Assembly (NCBI RefSeq): GCF_014356525.2
Contig: NC_052505.1
Coordinates: 27,032,549 to 27,096,548 of the forward strand
Reading direction: 5' to 3'
Origin: Nilaparvata lugens
Taxonomy: Eukaryota; Arthropoda; Insecta; Hemiptera; Delphacidae
DNA: 64,000 nt
A program made the position numbers and the translations under genes. The notes beneath the pieces are model-generated. The model was not told the origin of the DNA. It saw nothing but the letters and a program-made list of their open reading frames with translations, and did not search any database. This document shows positions 47,061-59,010 of the stretch, in pieces (within the stretch, counting starts at the first letter, position 1; every line of letters begins with the position of its first letter).

Positions 47061-48289
47061 TACCTGTACAAGCGTCATTGCTTGAGGCATTGGCGTTGAA
47101 TTATATTATGTAAAATGCTCGATAACAACTGAAACATATTTTCTGATTCATTTGAAATATCCCGTCCTGTTTGGTGATATATTGCTCAATTTAGCAAATT
47201 CGCATTAGTGTTTCAAAATAAATAATATTTACTGACACATTGTCACGTTCTCATCATTATTGTTTGAAGATTTGGAGATGACAGTTGATTGAATTTTAAG
47301 ATGTAAGCTGGTAATGATGATACATCTAAGCTAATAGGTACTAATAATGCTCTGTCAATGACAATGAATTGTACAGTACGTATTACAATATTTGGAAACT
47401 TGGTAAAAAGCAAACTAATTTGGTAAAACAGGACTTCTGATTCTTATGAAACAGACAAAAGTTTTTATTTTATTGGAGATATTATCATATAATATATTTA
47501 AATACCTATATACCGTATATCTTATTATATAGACCTATATTATATAAAATTATTAGATAATAATTGAGTTAATATTAAGCTGGCATTAATAAATTATTAT
47601 GAGCTCTTAAAGTAGCCTACTACAAGCACAGTATTTTGAATAAAAACACACCAGTGACAACCATATTATTATTAACTGCAGCAATTTAATTGGGAAAAAT
47701 CAGATAAGGATTTATCCAATTTACTCTCATTAAAGAGTTCAATAGAAGTAGGCTATACCACTGTAAAAATTGTAAATTTGAGAAGAAAAACTGGCCATGC
47801 AAAATGATATTTGCTCAACTTGAATAGTAAGTTCTACATTTATTAATATGTTTTTCTATTATCTATGAGGCCTTCAAGGAGAATAGGTAACTATTCATAC
47901 TTCATCCGTGGTTTTATGGCCATGATATTTGTTGAGACTCTCATCGACCCTATAGCCGCACCCTAACTTCGCTCTCTGGAAAAAATAAATGCAGTCATTC
48001 TATTCTATTCCATTTTATCAACTGTAAGAGTAATGAAGAACACGAAAAATATGAATTAATAAGGATAAACAGTCCAGAACTCAACTAGGAATTCCTATGT
48101 CATTATAATATGTGATAGCAGCACTGGGTCAGACAAGTTCATAGATGAAGATTTTGATAATAGTAATAACATTTATCGTAGCCTGAAAATCATTTCAGTC
48201 TGAAAAATGTAATTTAGTTCTGTGACTTGAAAATAAATTCAGCCATTCAAAAATTGGGGTATGACATACCCCATTGAAGGTTGACACCA
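47061..48289. other. Intergenic, no gene seen
   Basis: AT-rich, no supported ORF, repeat or RNA gene. Confidence 0.4.
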
Positions 48290-48900
48290 AAACAGCTTTA
48301 ATATAGTTTACCATTCATATTTTGTACCCGCCTCCGTTTTGGTATTATTTTTTGGGGCAAGACAACAGATGTTTGTGGCTATTCAGGTCTCAAAAAGCTA
48401 AGCTTTGATACGGATTTTGGCCTTTCTAATAAAAGTTCTTGTGGACCCTTATTCAAGGAACACAGTCGTCTTCTTACTGCTCCTGCTATTCATGCATTAG
48501 AATTGGATCTTTTTGTTTTTGGAGAAGGACAAGTGACGCATTCATAAGGTACACGTTTTAGAGGTATTATTCCAGCCAAACCATAGACTTTACTTTACTC
48601 GAGAAATGTCCATATTAGGCTACATGGGGATGGAAATTTTCAACGCCTTGCAACAGAGAATCCAAGAAAGTGACACTCCTGATCGTTTCAAAGAGAGCCT
48701 GAAATCTATTCTCTTGAATATTTGCCCTTACAGAATTGATTATTTTTCTGAAAAACCTCCACTTTAATTTAACATATAGGTACATGTTCTGATATGTATT
48801 ATCATGATCTCATTCATTTATTCTCCATTGTTCCTATTTATATTGACAGAGCTTTGCTCTACTAAGTGATGTAATGTGAAAATTGTATAATATATAAATA
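48290..48900 (+). pseudogene. Decayed Jockey-like LINE, RT C-terminal region and 3' UTR
   Basis: Across three frames the translation shows FGIIFWGKTTDV, then SNKSSCGPLFKEHSRLLTAP with AIHALELDLFVF, and then GMEIFNALQQRIQESDTPDR with FKESLKSILLN. This is the order of the C-terminal RT region of Jockey/BS-type LINEs. It is broken by stops and frame changes. The end at about 48900 (tatataaataaaaatc) has an AATAAA. Confidence 0.6.
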
Positions 48901-50520
48901 AAAATCGGTCCGGTACCCTAAAGTCAGCCTACCCCAAGTTCTATTTAATCTGGTAGATTTCAGATTTCATGAGGACGGTAAAAATCGAACGTCCAAAAAT
49001 CGATGTGTGTGTAACATGCTTATGAAGACTGATTATTCATAAGTTTAATTACTTGTTACCAACAATTACTTGTCATTTTATTAGTAAATCTATCCACAAA
49101 TATTACTTACATTTTCAGGAAAAATGCTCAAAATGGCTCCCTTTTTCAGTAAGACATGAATGAACTCGTTTTATCATGATCGATGACATTTTTTCAGCAC
49201 GTTTACATTTATGTTGTGATGTTCATCTCATCCAGTTTGTTTGACTTGTTTTTATAAACTCCTCCTCTAAGGTAACACCACAGTAAGCGGGTTTATTTAC
49301 CTCACTTTAAGGTAAAACTCATTGCTCTTGAGAAACCGATATGCTTACAAAGCAGTAAACTCAGCAACACTACAGACTTAATGTGGCCAATATCCAGTTC
49401 AATGATCTCTGTATTTGTTGTTACTACATGTAGGTAGTGCTATCTTGCAGAAACCAGCATAATATAAGTAATTCATGGAAACTACTATATTCCCAGGAAG
49501 GGTAACTCACATGTGCGAGATTTTTTGATCACTCTGTATAAGAATATAATTATTTAATCTTTGATCTTTCTAACAAAAACTCCAATTTCTCGGCATATAT
49601 TTTATAGATATAAATTTTATAAAGTAGAGAAAACATGAACTCGTTCTGGACTAGTAGACTATATGAATCAAAATTCAATTGAGGAACAGTTTTGGTCTGC
49701 ATCTGTTGCAGTATTATTTTAATTAATAATTGTGTGTCATTGAATCATTTAATCATCTATCACTCATTGTATTTGTATTATATTGTATTTGACTTCCTAT
49801 GCATACAGTAAAAATCTAATTTTCAATCAGTCTTGGGCTGTGCCTTTGGTCCTTCCTCAATTATTTCAATGAATAATTTTGTGTACGGTATCATTAAACC
49901 AATAATATGATTTATAGTTATCAAATTTCACTTCAAATAGCCTACATACAGAAAAAATATTATTCTCAAGCAATAATCATGTTAGAATTATTTAAGGCTT
50001 TCTCCCATTGTTTTCTGCATTCTTATGAATCTCAGCATTCTTATGAATTTTGTCATATTCGTACTGACAATAACATCGGTAAAAAGGGAAGAAAGGAAAA
50101 TCCGTAAATAATAATATAGTTGAACAGTTCTGGATAACATCGCAATTAAGTCATTTTATGCCTATTTGTTCTATATACTAATATTCGACAAATCAAATAG
50201 TTATAGATCGTCAAAATTAATCTCCATAAAACGTTTATATCTTACTCCATGATTATGAGAATTTGGAGCTCTCTCCAACTTGAATCTAGTTTGCGTATTG
50301 TGAATTAATTAAGAAATTTGATTTTCATAAATAAATCTCCAATCTAAAATGAGTATAGTCTACAAAAGCTCAACGTTAGTAGACCTAGACGTTACTGTAA
50401 AAATCCTTGACTCAGATTTTTCGGAGAAAATTAATAATTCTTTCTCATATTTAATAAAAAAAGAAAGTATATGAAATGAAAAGGATATCTTGTTTTCGAC
50501 TTTGATGTAAATATAAGGTA
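48901..50520. other. Intergenic, no gene seen
   Basis: AT-rich DNA before the copia element. Short ORFs only. Confidence 0.4.
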
Positions 50521-50525
50521 TTTAC

Positions 50526-50744
50526 TGTTGTTTTGACAATGAAATAGACTAAATAATAATATGTGTGATTGGCAAGGCACTGGTGACTCTGTACTGTACT
50601 CTGTCTCTGTGAAGTGTGTGTAACATGCCTTAAGTAAAACGTTTGAGTTCAATGTATTGGTTTGACTTTAAAGTAAAAATAAAATCAGTAATAATGTTCA
50701 AATAATCGTAATAATTTATTTCTTCACCGATATAACCTTCAACA
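50526..50744 (+). repeat. Copia 5' LTR
   Basis: 219 bases, TGTTGTTTTGACAATG...CTTCAACA. Confidence 0.85.
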
Positions 50745-50758
50745 GGTTATGGGCCCAG
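50745..50758 (+). other. Primer-binding site for half tRNA-iMet
   Basis: GGTTATGGGCCCAG directly after the LTR is complementary to the anticodon arm of initiator tRNA-Met (CTGGGCCCATAACC). Known copia elements prime from a 5' half of this tRNA. Confidence 0.8.
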
Positions 50759-50953
50759 GCTGGATCTTTCGTGTGCAAGTAAAAAAAATTTTTTTAACCT
50801 AAATACTCTCGTGCAAGACAACAATGGAAGTTCGGAGATTCAACTCTAAAATAGTAATACCGGTGAAGTGATTGAACTCTAGTAAAAACATTAAAAGTAA
50901 AAGTAAAATACCCAAAAGTAAAATCAGGTAAGGCAATCGAGTTCAAAGTAAAA

Positions 50954-53602
50954 ATGGCTGGTTCCAGTGATTCGGACTTGGGTATGGTTGGAAAGCTATC
51001 CAACGATGAAGACTTTCAAATGTGGAAATTTAAAATTAAAATTTTGTTCGACTCTCAAGGACTTAGTGATATTGTTAATGGAAAAGAATTAAAACCAAAC
51101 GACCCTAGTAAAGAAAAAGAACTTTCTATTTTCAATTTGAAGGACGCTAAAGCCAAGAAAATAATAATAACTACAATTGACTCAAAACCTTTGAATCACA
51201 TTTTGAACTGTGAAACTTCATGTGAAATGTTTAAAAAACTGTGTCAAATCTACGAACGTGATGAAAAACAACAGAAATTTTCTCTAATGCAGGACTTTTT
51301 CAATTTTACACTAGAGGCTAATGAAGACATTGCTAGTTTCATCAGCCGTCTGGAAAATTTGACCCATAAATTGAAATCTGTTGGACACGAAATCGATGAC
51401 GAGATGGTTATTGGCAAAATATTCAGCTCCCTGCCCAGGAAATACACCCACTTTCAAACTTCGTGGGAAGCAACCGCAATTTGTGACAGAAATCTCACAA
51501 ACCTAACCTCCCGGTTGGTGAATGAAGAACGCAGACTATCTACTGATAAAGGTGATTCTGTGCAACCAGTGGTATTCAAAACATCGGAAATCCAGTGCTA
51601 CAGATGCAAAAATTATGGACATATTTCCCGTGAATGCAGAAATAAAATGAAACAGAAAAGTGGTCTATTCTGTAGTATTTGCAAGAAGAATAATCATGAA
51701 GACAAAGACTGTTACTTTCGTAAAAAACAGAATGATAAGAAGAAGAACCAAGTATCCTTTTTAACTACTAATTCTAATGTAAAATACTATGACACTTTCG
51801 TAATTGACTCAGGGTCTACTTCACATATGGTAAAATCTAAATCACTATTTGATAGTTCCATTCCAATTAGTTGTAAAGTAGGAGTAGCCAAGGAAAATGA
51901 ATCAATGTTTGCTCTTGAGGTAGGAAACATCAAATCAGACAAATGCAACTTAAATAATGTTTTATATGTTCCAGAACTTTCTAAAAATTTGTTATCTGTA
52001 AGTGCTATCACTGAGAACGATGGTAAGGTCTTATTTAGTGGAAATAGGGTTGAGGTGTTGAAAGACAATGAAGTCATTATGGAAGGCATAAAAAATTCGA
52101 ATGGTTTGTTTGAAGTTGACTTGAAAATGCATAATTCAAATTCAGTCCATCATGTAATGACTAGCACTATTTCACCCAAGTCTAATGAGTCTAATGAAGT
52201 AGAATTATGGCATAGGAAGCTAGGCCACCTTGGTGTAGATAACATGAAAAAGCTCATAAATCTTAGTGAGGGAATGAATATTAAAACTAAAATTGATGAC
52301 TTTTCAAAAAACCCATGTGAAATATGCTTGTCTGCTCGCCAAACAAGGCAACCTTTTAAAACAGTCAGGGAAAGGGCAACAAGACCCCTTGAAATAGTAC
52401 ATACTGATGTTTGTGGGCCTATTACCCCGGTAAGTTGGGACAATAAAAGATACATGGTTACTTTTCTAGATGATTTCACACATTTTGTCATGGTATTTCT
52501 TATTCAAAATAAAAGTGAGGTATTTGATATAATGAAACAATTTGTAGCTGAAGTAGAGGCAAAATGGCATTCTAAAATTTCAAAATTTCGGTGTGATAAT
52601 GGTGGGGAATATTCTAGTAATAAAATCAAGGATTGGTGTCAAAATAGAGGGATTTTCATGGATTTCACCATTCCATACACTCCAGAATTAAATGGAAAGG
52701 CAGAAAGAATCAATAGGACATTGCTAGAAAAGGTTAGGGCACTTTTGTTTGATTCAGGATTGAAAAAGGAAATGTGGGGTGAGGCTGTAAGGACAGCAGC
52801 TTATATTGTTAATAGAAGCCCAACATGTACTCTTGATTGTACTCCAGCTGAAAAGTGGTACGGTAAAAAACCAGATCTATCAAGACTACAGATTTTTGGA
52901 AGTATAGCATACAGTCATGTTGCAGGTAATCTTAAGAAACTTGACAGTAGAACCAAGAAGCTAACGTTTGTAGGATATTTGCAAAATGGTTATCGGTTGT
53001 GGGATGCTGATAAGAGGAAAATAATTGTTTCTAGGGATGTAATTTTTTCAAATGTTGAGCAATCTAACCAAGGTGAAAAGTATTCTGACCCCAAAGTATT
53101 CAAGATAAATCAAGGCTTTGACATTGAGGGAATCGCAAAAGGTAATGATCCAAACAATGTATTTGAAGAAATTGAAAATGATGGAGTACAAGAAACTGAA
53201 ATAAATGTAGTTGAAGAAATTGAAAATAATGAAGTAGAAGATACAAGTGAAGCTGAGGGTATTGAGATTGAAACAAATGATATTGAAGATGGAATCAATG
53301 AAGTAGAAGTAAATGAAGAAAGTGGAGAAGAAATGATGGATGAAAATAATGAAATAAGAGGGAGAGAGAAAAGAGTGATTAAAAAACCAGTGTGGTTGAA
53401 AGACTATGAAACCAGTTATCTTAGTCTACAAGTAGATGAGCCTCTTACATTTTCTGAAGCTATGAAATCAAACAATTCTGTAAAGTGGTTGGAGGCAGTA
53501 AAAACTGAACTAAATGCTTTGAAAGAGAATAATACTTGGACAGAGGTAGATACTGTACCAGAAAACAAAGAAATTATTGATAGCAAATGGGTATTTAAAT
53601 GA
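50954..53602 (+). pseudogene. Copia gag-protease-integrase, 882 codons
   Basis: Gag (UBN2-type, about residues 10-190) has a CCHC knuckle CYRCKNYGHISREC (about 215-228) and a second Cys/His cluster CSICKKNNHEDKDC. The protease motif is VIDSGSTSHM (about 283-292). The pre-integrase zinc motif is LWHRKLGHLG...CEIC (about 418-460). The integrase core has HTDVCGP, CDNGGEY and, further on, GKAERINRTLLEK (D, D, E residues), followed by an acidic Glu/Asn-rich spacer. The reading frame ends at DSKWVFK, the start of the RT domain, because of a frameshift. Upstream stops are absent, and ATG 50954 fits gag. Confidence 0.9.
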
Positions 53603-54503
53603 TGAGAAGGGTAACATTCAGTACAAGGCTAGATTAGTTGCTAGGGGGTTTCAACAAAAGGATAGCATAGATTTAAATGACATTTATGCCCCTGTGGCCA
53701 AATTGCCAACTTTTCGGATTTTCATGAGTGTTGCAAATAAATTAGGGTTTCCTGTATATCAGATGGATGTAAAAAATGCTTTCCTTAATGGTGATATCAA
53801 AGAAGACGTTTATATGTCATTACCAGAGGGAGTAGAAGGATTTAGGAATAAGGTTTGTAAACTTAAGAAGTCAATTTATGGTCTGAAGAAATCTCCAAAA
53901 GATTGGAATTCTAAATTTGATTCTGTAATGAAAATGAACAATTTTACTAGGTCTAAAAATGATTATTGCTTGTATTCTAAAATTGTGGAGGGTAAAAAGG
54001 TATTTCTATTATTGTATGTAGATGACATACTTATTTTTGGTTCAGATGAGAATGATGTTTCAAGATTGAAATCAGTCTTACAAGAAAATTTCAAGATGAA
54101 AGACTTGGGCTTAGTTTCTAATTTCTTGGGAATTAATGTCAAACAAGATATTGAGAAGGGGGTAACTGTTATTAGTCAGAAGGAGTATCTCAAACATGTA
54201 TTGGAAAAGTTCAACATGCAGGATTGTAAGCCAATGGACACTCCCATGGATAAAAATTTCAACTTTGAATTATTGACTAGAGATAAGTCAGAGTCTGTAG
54301 AAATAGAAAAGAAATGTCGTAGACTAATTGGTTGTCTTATGTATGCTGTTGTAGGATCTAGACCTGATTTGTGTTGTACTGTATCTTTCTTGAGTCGATT
54401 CCAAAGTTGTGCCAGTGAAATGTTGAGACTAAATAATAATATGTGTGATTGGCAAGGCACTGGTGACTCTGTACTGTACTCTGTCTCTGTGAAGTGTGTG
54501 TAA
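53577..54503 (+). pseudogene. Copia reverse transcriptase after frameshift, RNase H missing
   Basis: Real homology starts about 53600 (NDEKGNIQYKARLVARGFQQ). RT motifs: QMDVKNAFLNGDI, KLKKSIYGLKKSPKDW and the catalytic LLLYVDDILIFG, then DLGLVSNFLGI and SRPDLCCTVSFLSRF. The frame then runs into the 3' LTR (RLNNNMCDWQGTG...), so about 130 residues of RNase H and the polypurine tract are gone. It cannot be autonomous. Confidence 0.85.
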
Positions 54504-54624
54504 CATGCCTTAAGTAAAACGTTTGAGTTCAATGTATTGGTTTGACTTTAAAGTAAAAATAAAATCAGTAATAATGTTCAAATAATCGTAATAATTTATT
54601 TCTTCACCGATATAACCTTCAACA
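54421..54624 (+). repeat. Copia 3' LTR, shortened at its start
   Basis: From AGACTAAATAATAATATG (54426) it matches the 5' LTR to the end. The preceding TGTTG is better read as the pol codons Met-Leu (…SEML), so the first 20 bases of the LTR were probably lost. Confidence 0.75.
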
Positions 54625-54629
54625 TTTAC

Positions 54630-55221
54630 GTCATTCATTAAAAATGAAATCATTAGGATATATTGAGATAACATTTTCCATTTTTAAATTTGATTACGGT
54701 ACACAAACACAATAATTATTGAAAGCTTATGCAGCAATCAATAAAACTTCGAAAATTACTTCTAGGAAATTCTTTAATTACAGTACTTCTAGCAGAAATA
54801 TTATTATTTTATACTCAACAAATGTAAATCCTGTGGTCTTATGAATTGAAAGGGGAGGAAAAGGAAGAAAACACCAGTAAAGAACAGTAATTCAACAAGT
54901 TAACAAAATTTAATGAGTGTATTTACAATGAAGTAATTCAAATATCTAATCACTATAATAAAAACTTGGAAACATAAAAATTTACAAAAGCAATATAATG
55001 AAGAACGAATCAATAGTTTGGATTGAAACAGATAACAATCTAACAGGAAAGTATATTTAAGGTTTAAAAGAATTAAACCATAGGCCTATATTATTTTGTC
55101 AGATGATCTTGATTGGCAGTTATTGAATCAATATGAACCAAATAGGTACAGGTACCATTATTAATCGATGATATTTTCCATGACGAATATTACAGACTAT
55201 GTATAATAATTTTATAATCTA
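54630..55221. other. Intergenic, no gene seen
   Basis: AT-rich, no supported feature. Confidence 0.4.
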
Positions 55222-55395
55222 GGACACTGTTTCTACGCAAATATTAGAAAAACAATTACTTTTGATGAGAAATGAGGAATGCATTACCTCTGAGAAGGAG
55301 CCTCAGAGCTTCCTCCTTCTCAGCGGAGTAAGATACATTCCTCATTTCTCATCAAAAAGTGTTTTTTTTATTTACGCAGAAACACGCAGTGTCTA
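55222..55395. mobile_element. Foldback element with long arms
   Basis: Left GGACACTGTTTCTACGCAAA and right (minus strand) AGACACTGCGTGTTTCTGCG. Inner arms TTTGATGAGAAATGAGGAATG are perfect in both copies, and GAGAAGGAG pairs with CTCCTTCTC close to the loop at about 55308. The arms are about 80 bases each. No ORF of note. Confidence 0.75.
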
Positions 55396-55642
55396 CACAA
55401 CAACAAACTTATTATTAAACATTCAGCCTATTGAAACAAGTACTGTCTAAGATAACAATGTTCAGGGTATAACGGTGTATACAAAAACATATATATATCT
55501 ACTGGATATACAGTGTATTAAAATGGGGTGTATCAATAGCATAAAAACAGTGTAAAATAGGCAGCGTATGAAAATAGTGCCTACCAACACTTGAAAAGTT
55601 TATCACAGGAACATGTTTAATGTTAAGGGTTGGTTGTAAGCT

Positions 55643-56875
55643 CTATCCGTGAATGAGTGCCGCTTTGAGTGCTACTGCGTTGGCTGCAGCTAAATGATGC
55701 GGCAGCTGGACGAGCTTGGCTGCGTTGTAGGCCGCGTAACCCAACTCGTGGTTGATGCGGTAACCGCGCAGTGCTCTGAACGTAGGAGAGGCCGAGCAGC
55801 ACTGGCACAGCACCACCAAAGCCTGTCAACAAATTAATCCAGATTTTATTATATTGTAGCAACACATGAGAACATCGGCCGTATTTCACAGATGGCAATC
55901 AACAAATAAAAAAATAGCCTCTATAATAATACGAACCAATGTACCTAGAATTGATTGTTTTCTAGGTCCCTACATTGATACGTACAATATTGAGAAAATT
56001 GGGTATGATCTATTACAAAAACGATGCGACCACCATAAAAAATGAAAGGAATAGAAGAGGCAATATTAATAATACATTCTAGACTGTTAATAGAAAATCC
56101 TCTATATGTGGCAATATGGTAATTATTGAATACGGGACGATACCTAGCTACTTTGTATTAGAAAAGCAAATAGGTACAGTATACGGTACTGTTAAAAAAA
56201 AACCTAAGTTTAATATATTGATCTTCCAAGTCATTATAAAATATTTATCATGTATATTGACCTATTATAAGATACTAAAATTGGTTCCTAAATTACAATT
56301 ATGAATATTTTTGTAGACCTTTTTTCCTATTCTTGACGGAATGCATTCAATAGAAAATTGAGAATATAATTTTATGAATATCTATAAAGCCTGCCATTTC
56401 ACTACTATGAATACTTAAAAATAAAATAATGAAGATAATTTTATAAATATTCATAGTAGTGAAATAGTAGGCTATACAAATGTTCATGAAATTATCTTCT
56501 CAATTTTCCATTGAATGCATTCAATTCCGTGAAGAATACCGGTATTGATCTAATTAGTTTTCTCTATGAAAAAGTACATTGTAATAAAAAATAAAGTTTG
56601 ATTGGTTTTGAATAAAGATGAAATAGAAACACGAATCGAGTGAAGAGTGAATAGATACAATTTTTTTCGAAAAAGAAATATTTTATCAATTACATTGAAT
56701 AACTTCTGTGTATAAGGTAGCCTATGGATATTTCAGAAAAAATACAATAAACAGAGGCAGTCCCTCAATGATGATAAATACACGATGATATCCACAAGAT
56801 AATATCTGAAAATAATGTAAATGTGAAACAACTTACGATAGCGAAGAAGATTGTGAACCTCAAAAGAGAACCCAT
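55643..56875 (-). CDS. Small secreted peptide 2, 72 aa
   Basis: Exon 56875-56837 encodes MGSLLRFTIFFAI (donor gtaagt). Exon 55822-55643 follows acceptor gttgacag, phase 0. The signal peptide is MGSLLRFTIFFAIALVVLCQ followed by CCSA, cut before SPTFRAL. The mature peptide is about 48 residues, with basic and His residues and a hydrophobic Ala-rich C-terminal helix (HHLAAANAVALKAALIHG). Its INHELGYAAYNAA aligns without gaps to FNTDIGYSKYHAL of peptide 3, so the two are paralogues. The second exon is GC-rich compared with its flanks. No Cys remains after cleavage. Function unknown. A 210-bp inverted repeat lies in the intron. Confidence 0.78.
56327..56538. mobile_element. Long inverted repeat in the intron of peptide 2
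   Basis: Arms of about 95 bases: left GGAATGCATTCAATAGAAAA ... TTTCACTACTATGAATACTT; right, read on the minus strand, GAATGCATTCAATGGAAAAT ... TTTCACTACTATGAATATTT. The loop is short. Pairing is high over the whole length. Probably a foldback MITE. Confidence 0.75.
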
Positions 56876-56976
56876 TTTGTGCGTTTTAGGCCTATAGTAG
56901 TGACGACAGGCGAAATGTGATTTGATCAGTGGATTGTTTGGTAGTGAGAATGATAAAAATTGTTCACTACAAGTAC

Positions 56977-56985
56977 TTTTATATA
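56977..56985 (-). promoter_or_regulatory. TATA box of secreted peptide 2
   Basis: TATATAAAA on the minus strand, 102 bases before the ATG. The predicted leader of about 80 bases has no upstream ATG. Confidence 0.6.
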
Positions 56986-57202
56986 ATAGACACAAACTAG
57001 ACCAAATCATGTTAGCAGTTTTATTGAGAAAGAAGCGGGTTTTCCTCCTATGAATAAGACGCTTTGTTTATTTGCTCAAAGGGTTGATGAAACGTTCTCC
57101 TTCGGCCAAAACCTCTTACCTAATTGGACAAGAATATGTTACAATTGAATAACATTAGTTGTATGGAGAGTTACTGTCTATAAGTTTATTTCAGGTATCT
57201 AC

Positions 57203-57296
57203 AGTAAAGAGATTCACATTCAATTGTGAATAATGGAGACAAGCATTGATGCTATATGCAAGGAATGCTGACAGTTTATAGTGAATCTAGCTATAG
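57203..57296. repeat. Hairpin-MITE family copy
   Basis: GAGATTCACATTCAATTG on the left and AATGCTGACAGTTTATAGTG with AATCTAGCTATAG on the right. Near the promoter side of peptide 2. Confidence 0.6.
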
Positions 57297-57595
57297 TTGA
57301 TATCCTCTTGACGTTTATAGAGATTGAAATAGGGAGTTTGGCAGGACTGTTAGTTACGCATGTTAGTATTTGCCTAGAGCGATTATCGTCACTACTAGCT
57401 ATCTTGGTAATCCTTGTCCAATGTCACATCACCTGTCATAAGAATACCTATATAGATCAAAATCATTTACAATCAATCACGTTGCGTAGAGCTGAGAATT
57501 ATTTAGTTCGACTTTACATTCACTTATTAATCATTCAAATAATAAAATTTACACTATGAACAGAGATATTGTGGAATTTCTCCATATTAAGGTAA

Positions 57596-58535
57596 AATAA
57601 AAACGATATTGTCAGTTCCACCATAATTTATTTGAGTCAGACTTAAATTTCAATGCACTAAGGCATCATCTTCAGTGGTCTTTTTTGGTTAGACTTAGTC
57701 TAATCTATGATGTCTTTTTCAATTTGATTATAAAACAATATTTTTTATGAATTAATGGGGAAACACTCGCTTGCTGCTAATGAGGATTCAATGTTTGTGG
57801 TTATGAAAAATTTAAGAACAATGACTCAGTAGTCACCTACCTTTTTGAAATAGCTTCCCACTTTGGCATCCACTGGTATTTCGCGACGTTAATTATTAAT
57901 TAAAAATAAAGATAACTGATCCAATGAAATGGGTTCAGATCCCGTCCTATTCAATAATACAGTTATCTTTAAACTGCCCGAACTGCGACAGGAAAACTGT
58001 ATTATAAAACAAGAGCGAAATCTATCCCCTTCACCAGAACAGCCGGACTTTACTCACAGTCCTAACGAACAAGCTCACACACCCTTTCACCAAAAGAAAA
58101 ATTTTGGGTATTAAATATAACTCAGTCAATGTCAAACATGAAAGCCATCTCAAGTACTTATAAGGCTTATAAGCCTGTGGTACTTTTCTATAAGTTGTGT
58201 AATTCTGATGATTAAATAAAATAAAATAGATAAAATAAAATAAGTACATATTTTTATCTGTCGCACAAGCGGCACGTTTGTTATTAAAACAAAAGAGAAG
58301 CTACATTAATTTTGACAACAAATGAAATAACATCTTTCTGTCGATGACAAAATTGTTCAAAGACAAAAACACTGTTCATTAAACTTTTCTAAATTAAAAC
58401 TCTAAAATCCTGATCAATATGAGATAAATATATGATTCATATATATGTCCCATATGACCAGGTGACAAACTTGAGTCTGGCTCAGATAGATTATGTGGAA
58501 CTGACAATAGGCCTACCGTATCGTTTTTATTTCGC
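57596..58535. repeat. Inverted pair of a 60-75 bp repeat
   Basis: Left (57596 on) GTAAAATAAAAACGATATTG and GTCAGTTCCACCATAATTTA. Right, read on the minus strand from 58535, GCGAAATAAAAACGATACGG and GTCAGTTCCACATAATCTAT, both continuing TGAGYCAGACT. They may be the terminal repeats of a 940-bp DNA element or two opposed copies of one retroposon. An AAATA-rich stretch at 58210-58240 looks like a retroposon tail. No transposase was seen. Confidence 0.5.
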
Positions 58536-58674
58536 CTTATTTCAAATAATAATTTGAATGATTGGAGGAAGGCGAAAATGCTTAGATGGAAATTAATGAG
58601 AAATTGCATTCATCCAAATGCTATAATTAATGAATTATTTAAATTAAACAAAAATCCAAATTAAATGCTGTAGA

Positions 58675-59003
58675 TCACCCCGAAGACTTCTGCTACTGCA
58701 AATATTGACAACAGGATTATTACAGCTAGATGGAAGTTCGATGAAAGCCACTATCCAAAAACTATTATTTGCCAGCCCGATTTGCCAGACTGGCCGCTAT
58801 GTCTTCGTATAAAAAGTGCTGCTATCCAGATATTGTTAGTTTGGTGTAGGGTGAGCATATATACCTGACTGGCAATTAGGAAATACCGGGTTCGTTTCGC
58901 GGGCTGGAAAATAATTTTTGGACAGTACAGCTCTGATCGAATTTCCATCTAGCTATTATAATCCTGTTGTCATTATTTGCAGTGGAAGAATTCTTGGGGG
59001 TGA
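58675..59003. mobile_element. MITE with about 100-bp terminal inverted repeats
   Basis: Left end TCACCCCGAAGACTTCTGCT; right end on the minus strand TCACCCCCAAGAATTCTTCC. Both continue ACTGCAAATAnTGACAACAG and AGCTAGATGGAARTTCGAT through CCAGCCCG. No ORF. The RTE-like LINE inserted at its right edge. Confidence 0.75.
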
Positions 59004-59010
59004 TTCACAA

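Larger units (their letters stand above)
50526..54624 (+). mobile_element. Ty1/copia retrotransposon, defective
   Basis: LTRs flank gag-pol. TTTAC lies at 50521-50525 and 54625-54629 as a 5-bp target duplication. The element is 4.1 kb, short for copia because the RNase H region and the start of the 3' LTR are deleted. One frameshift lies in pol near 53600. Confidence 0.9.
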
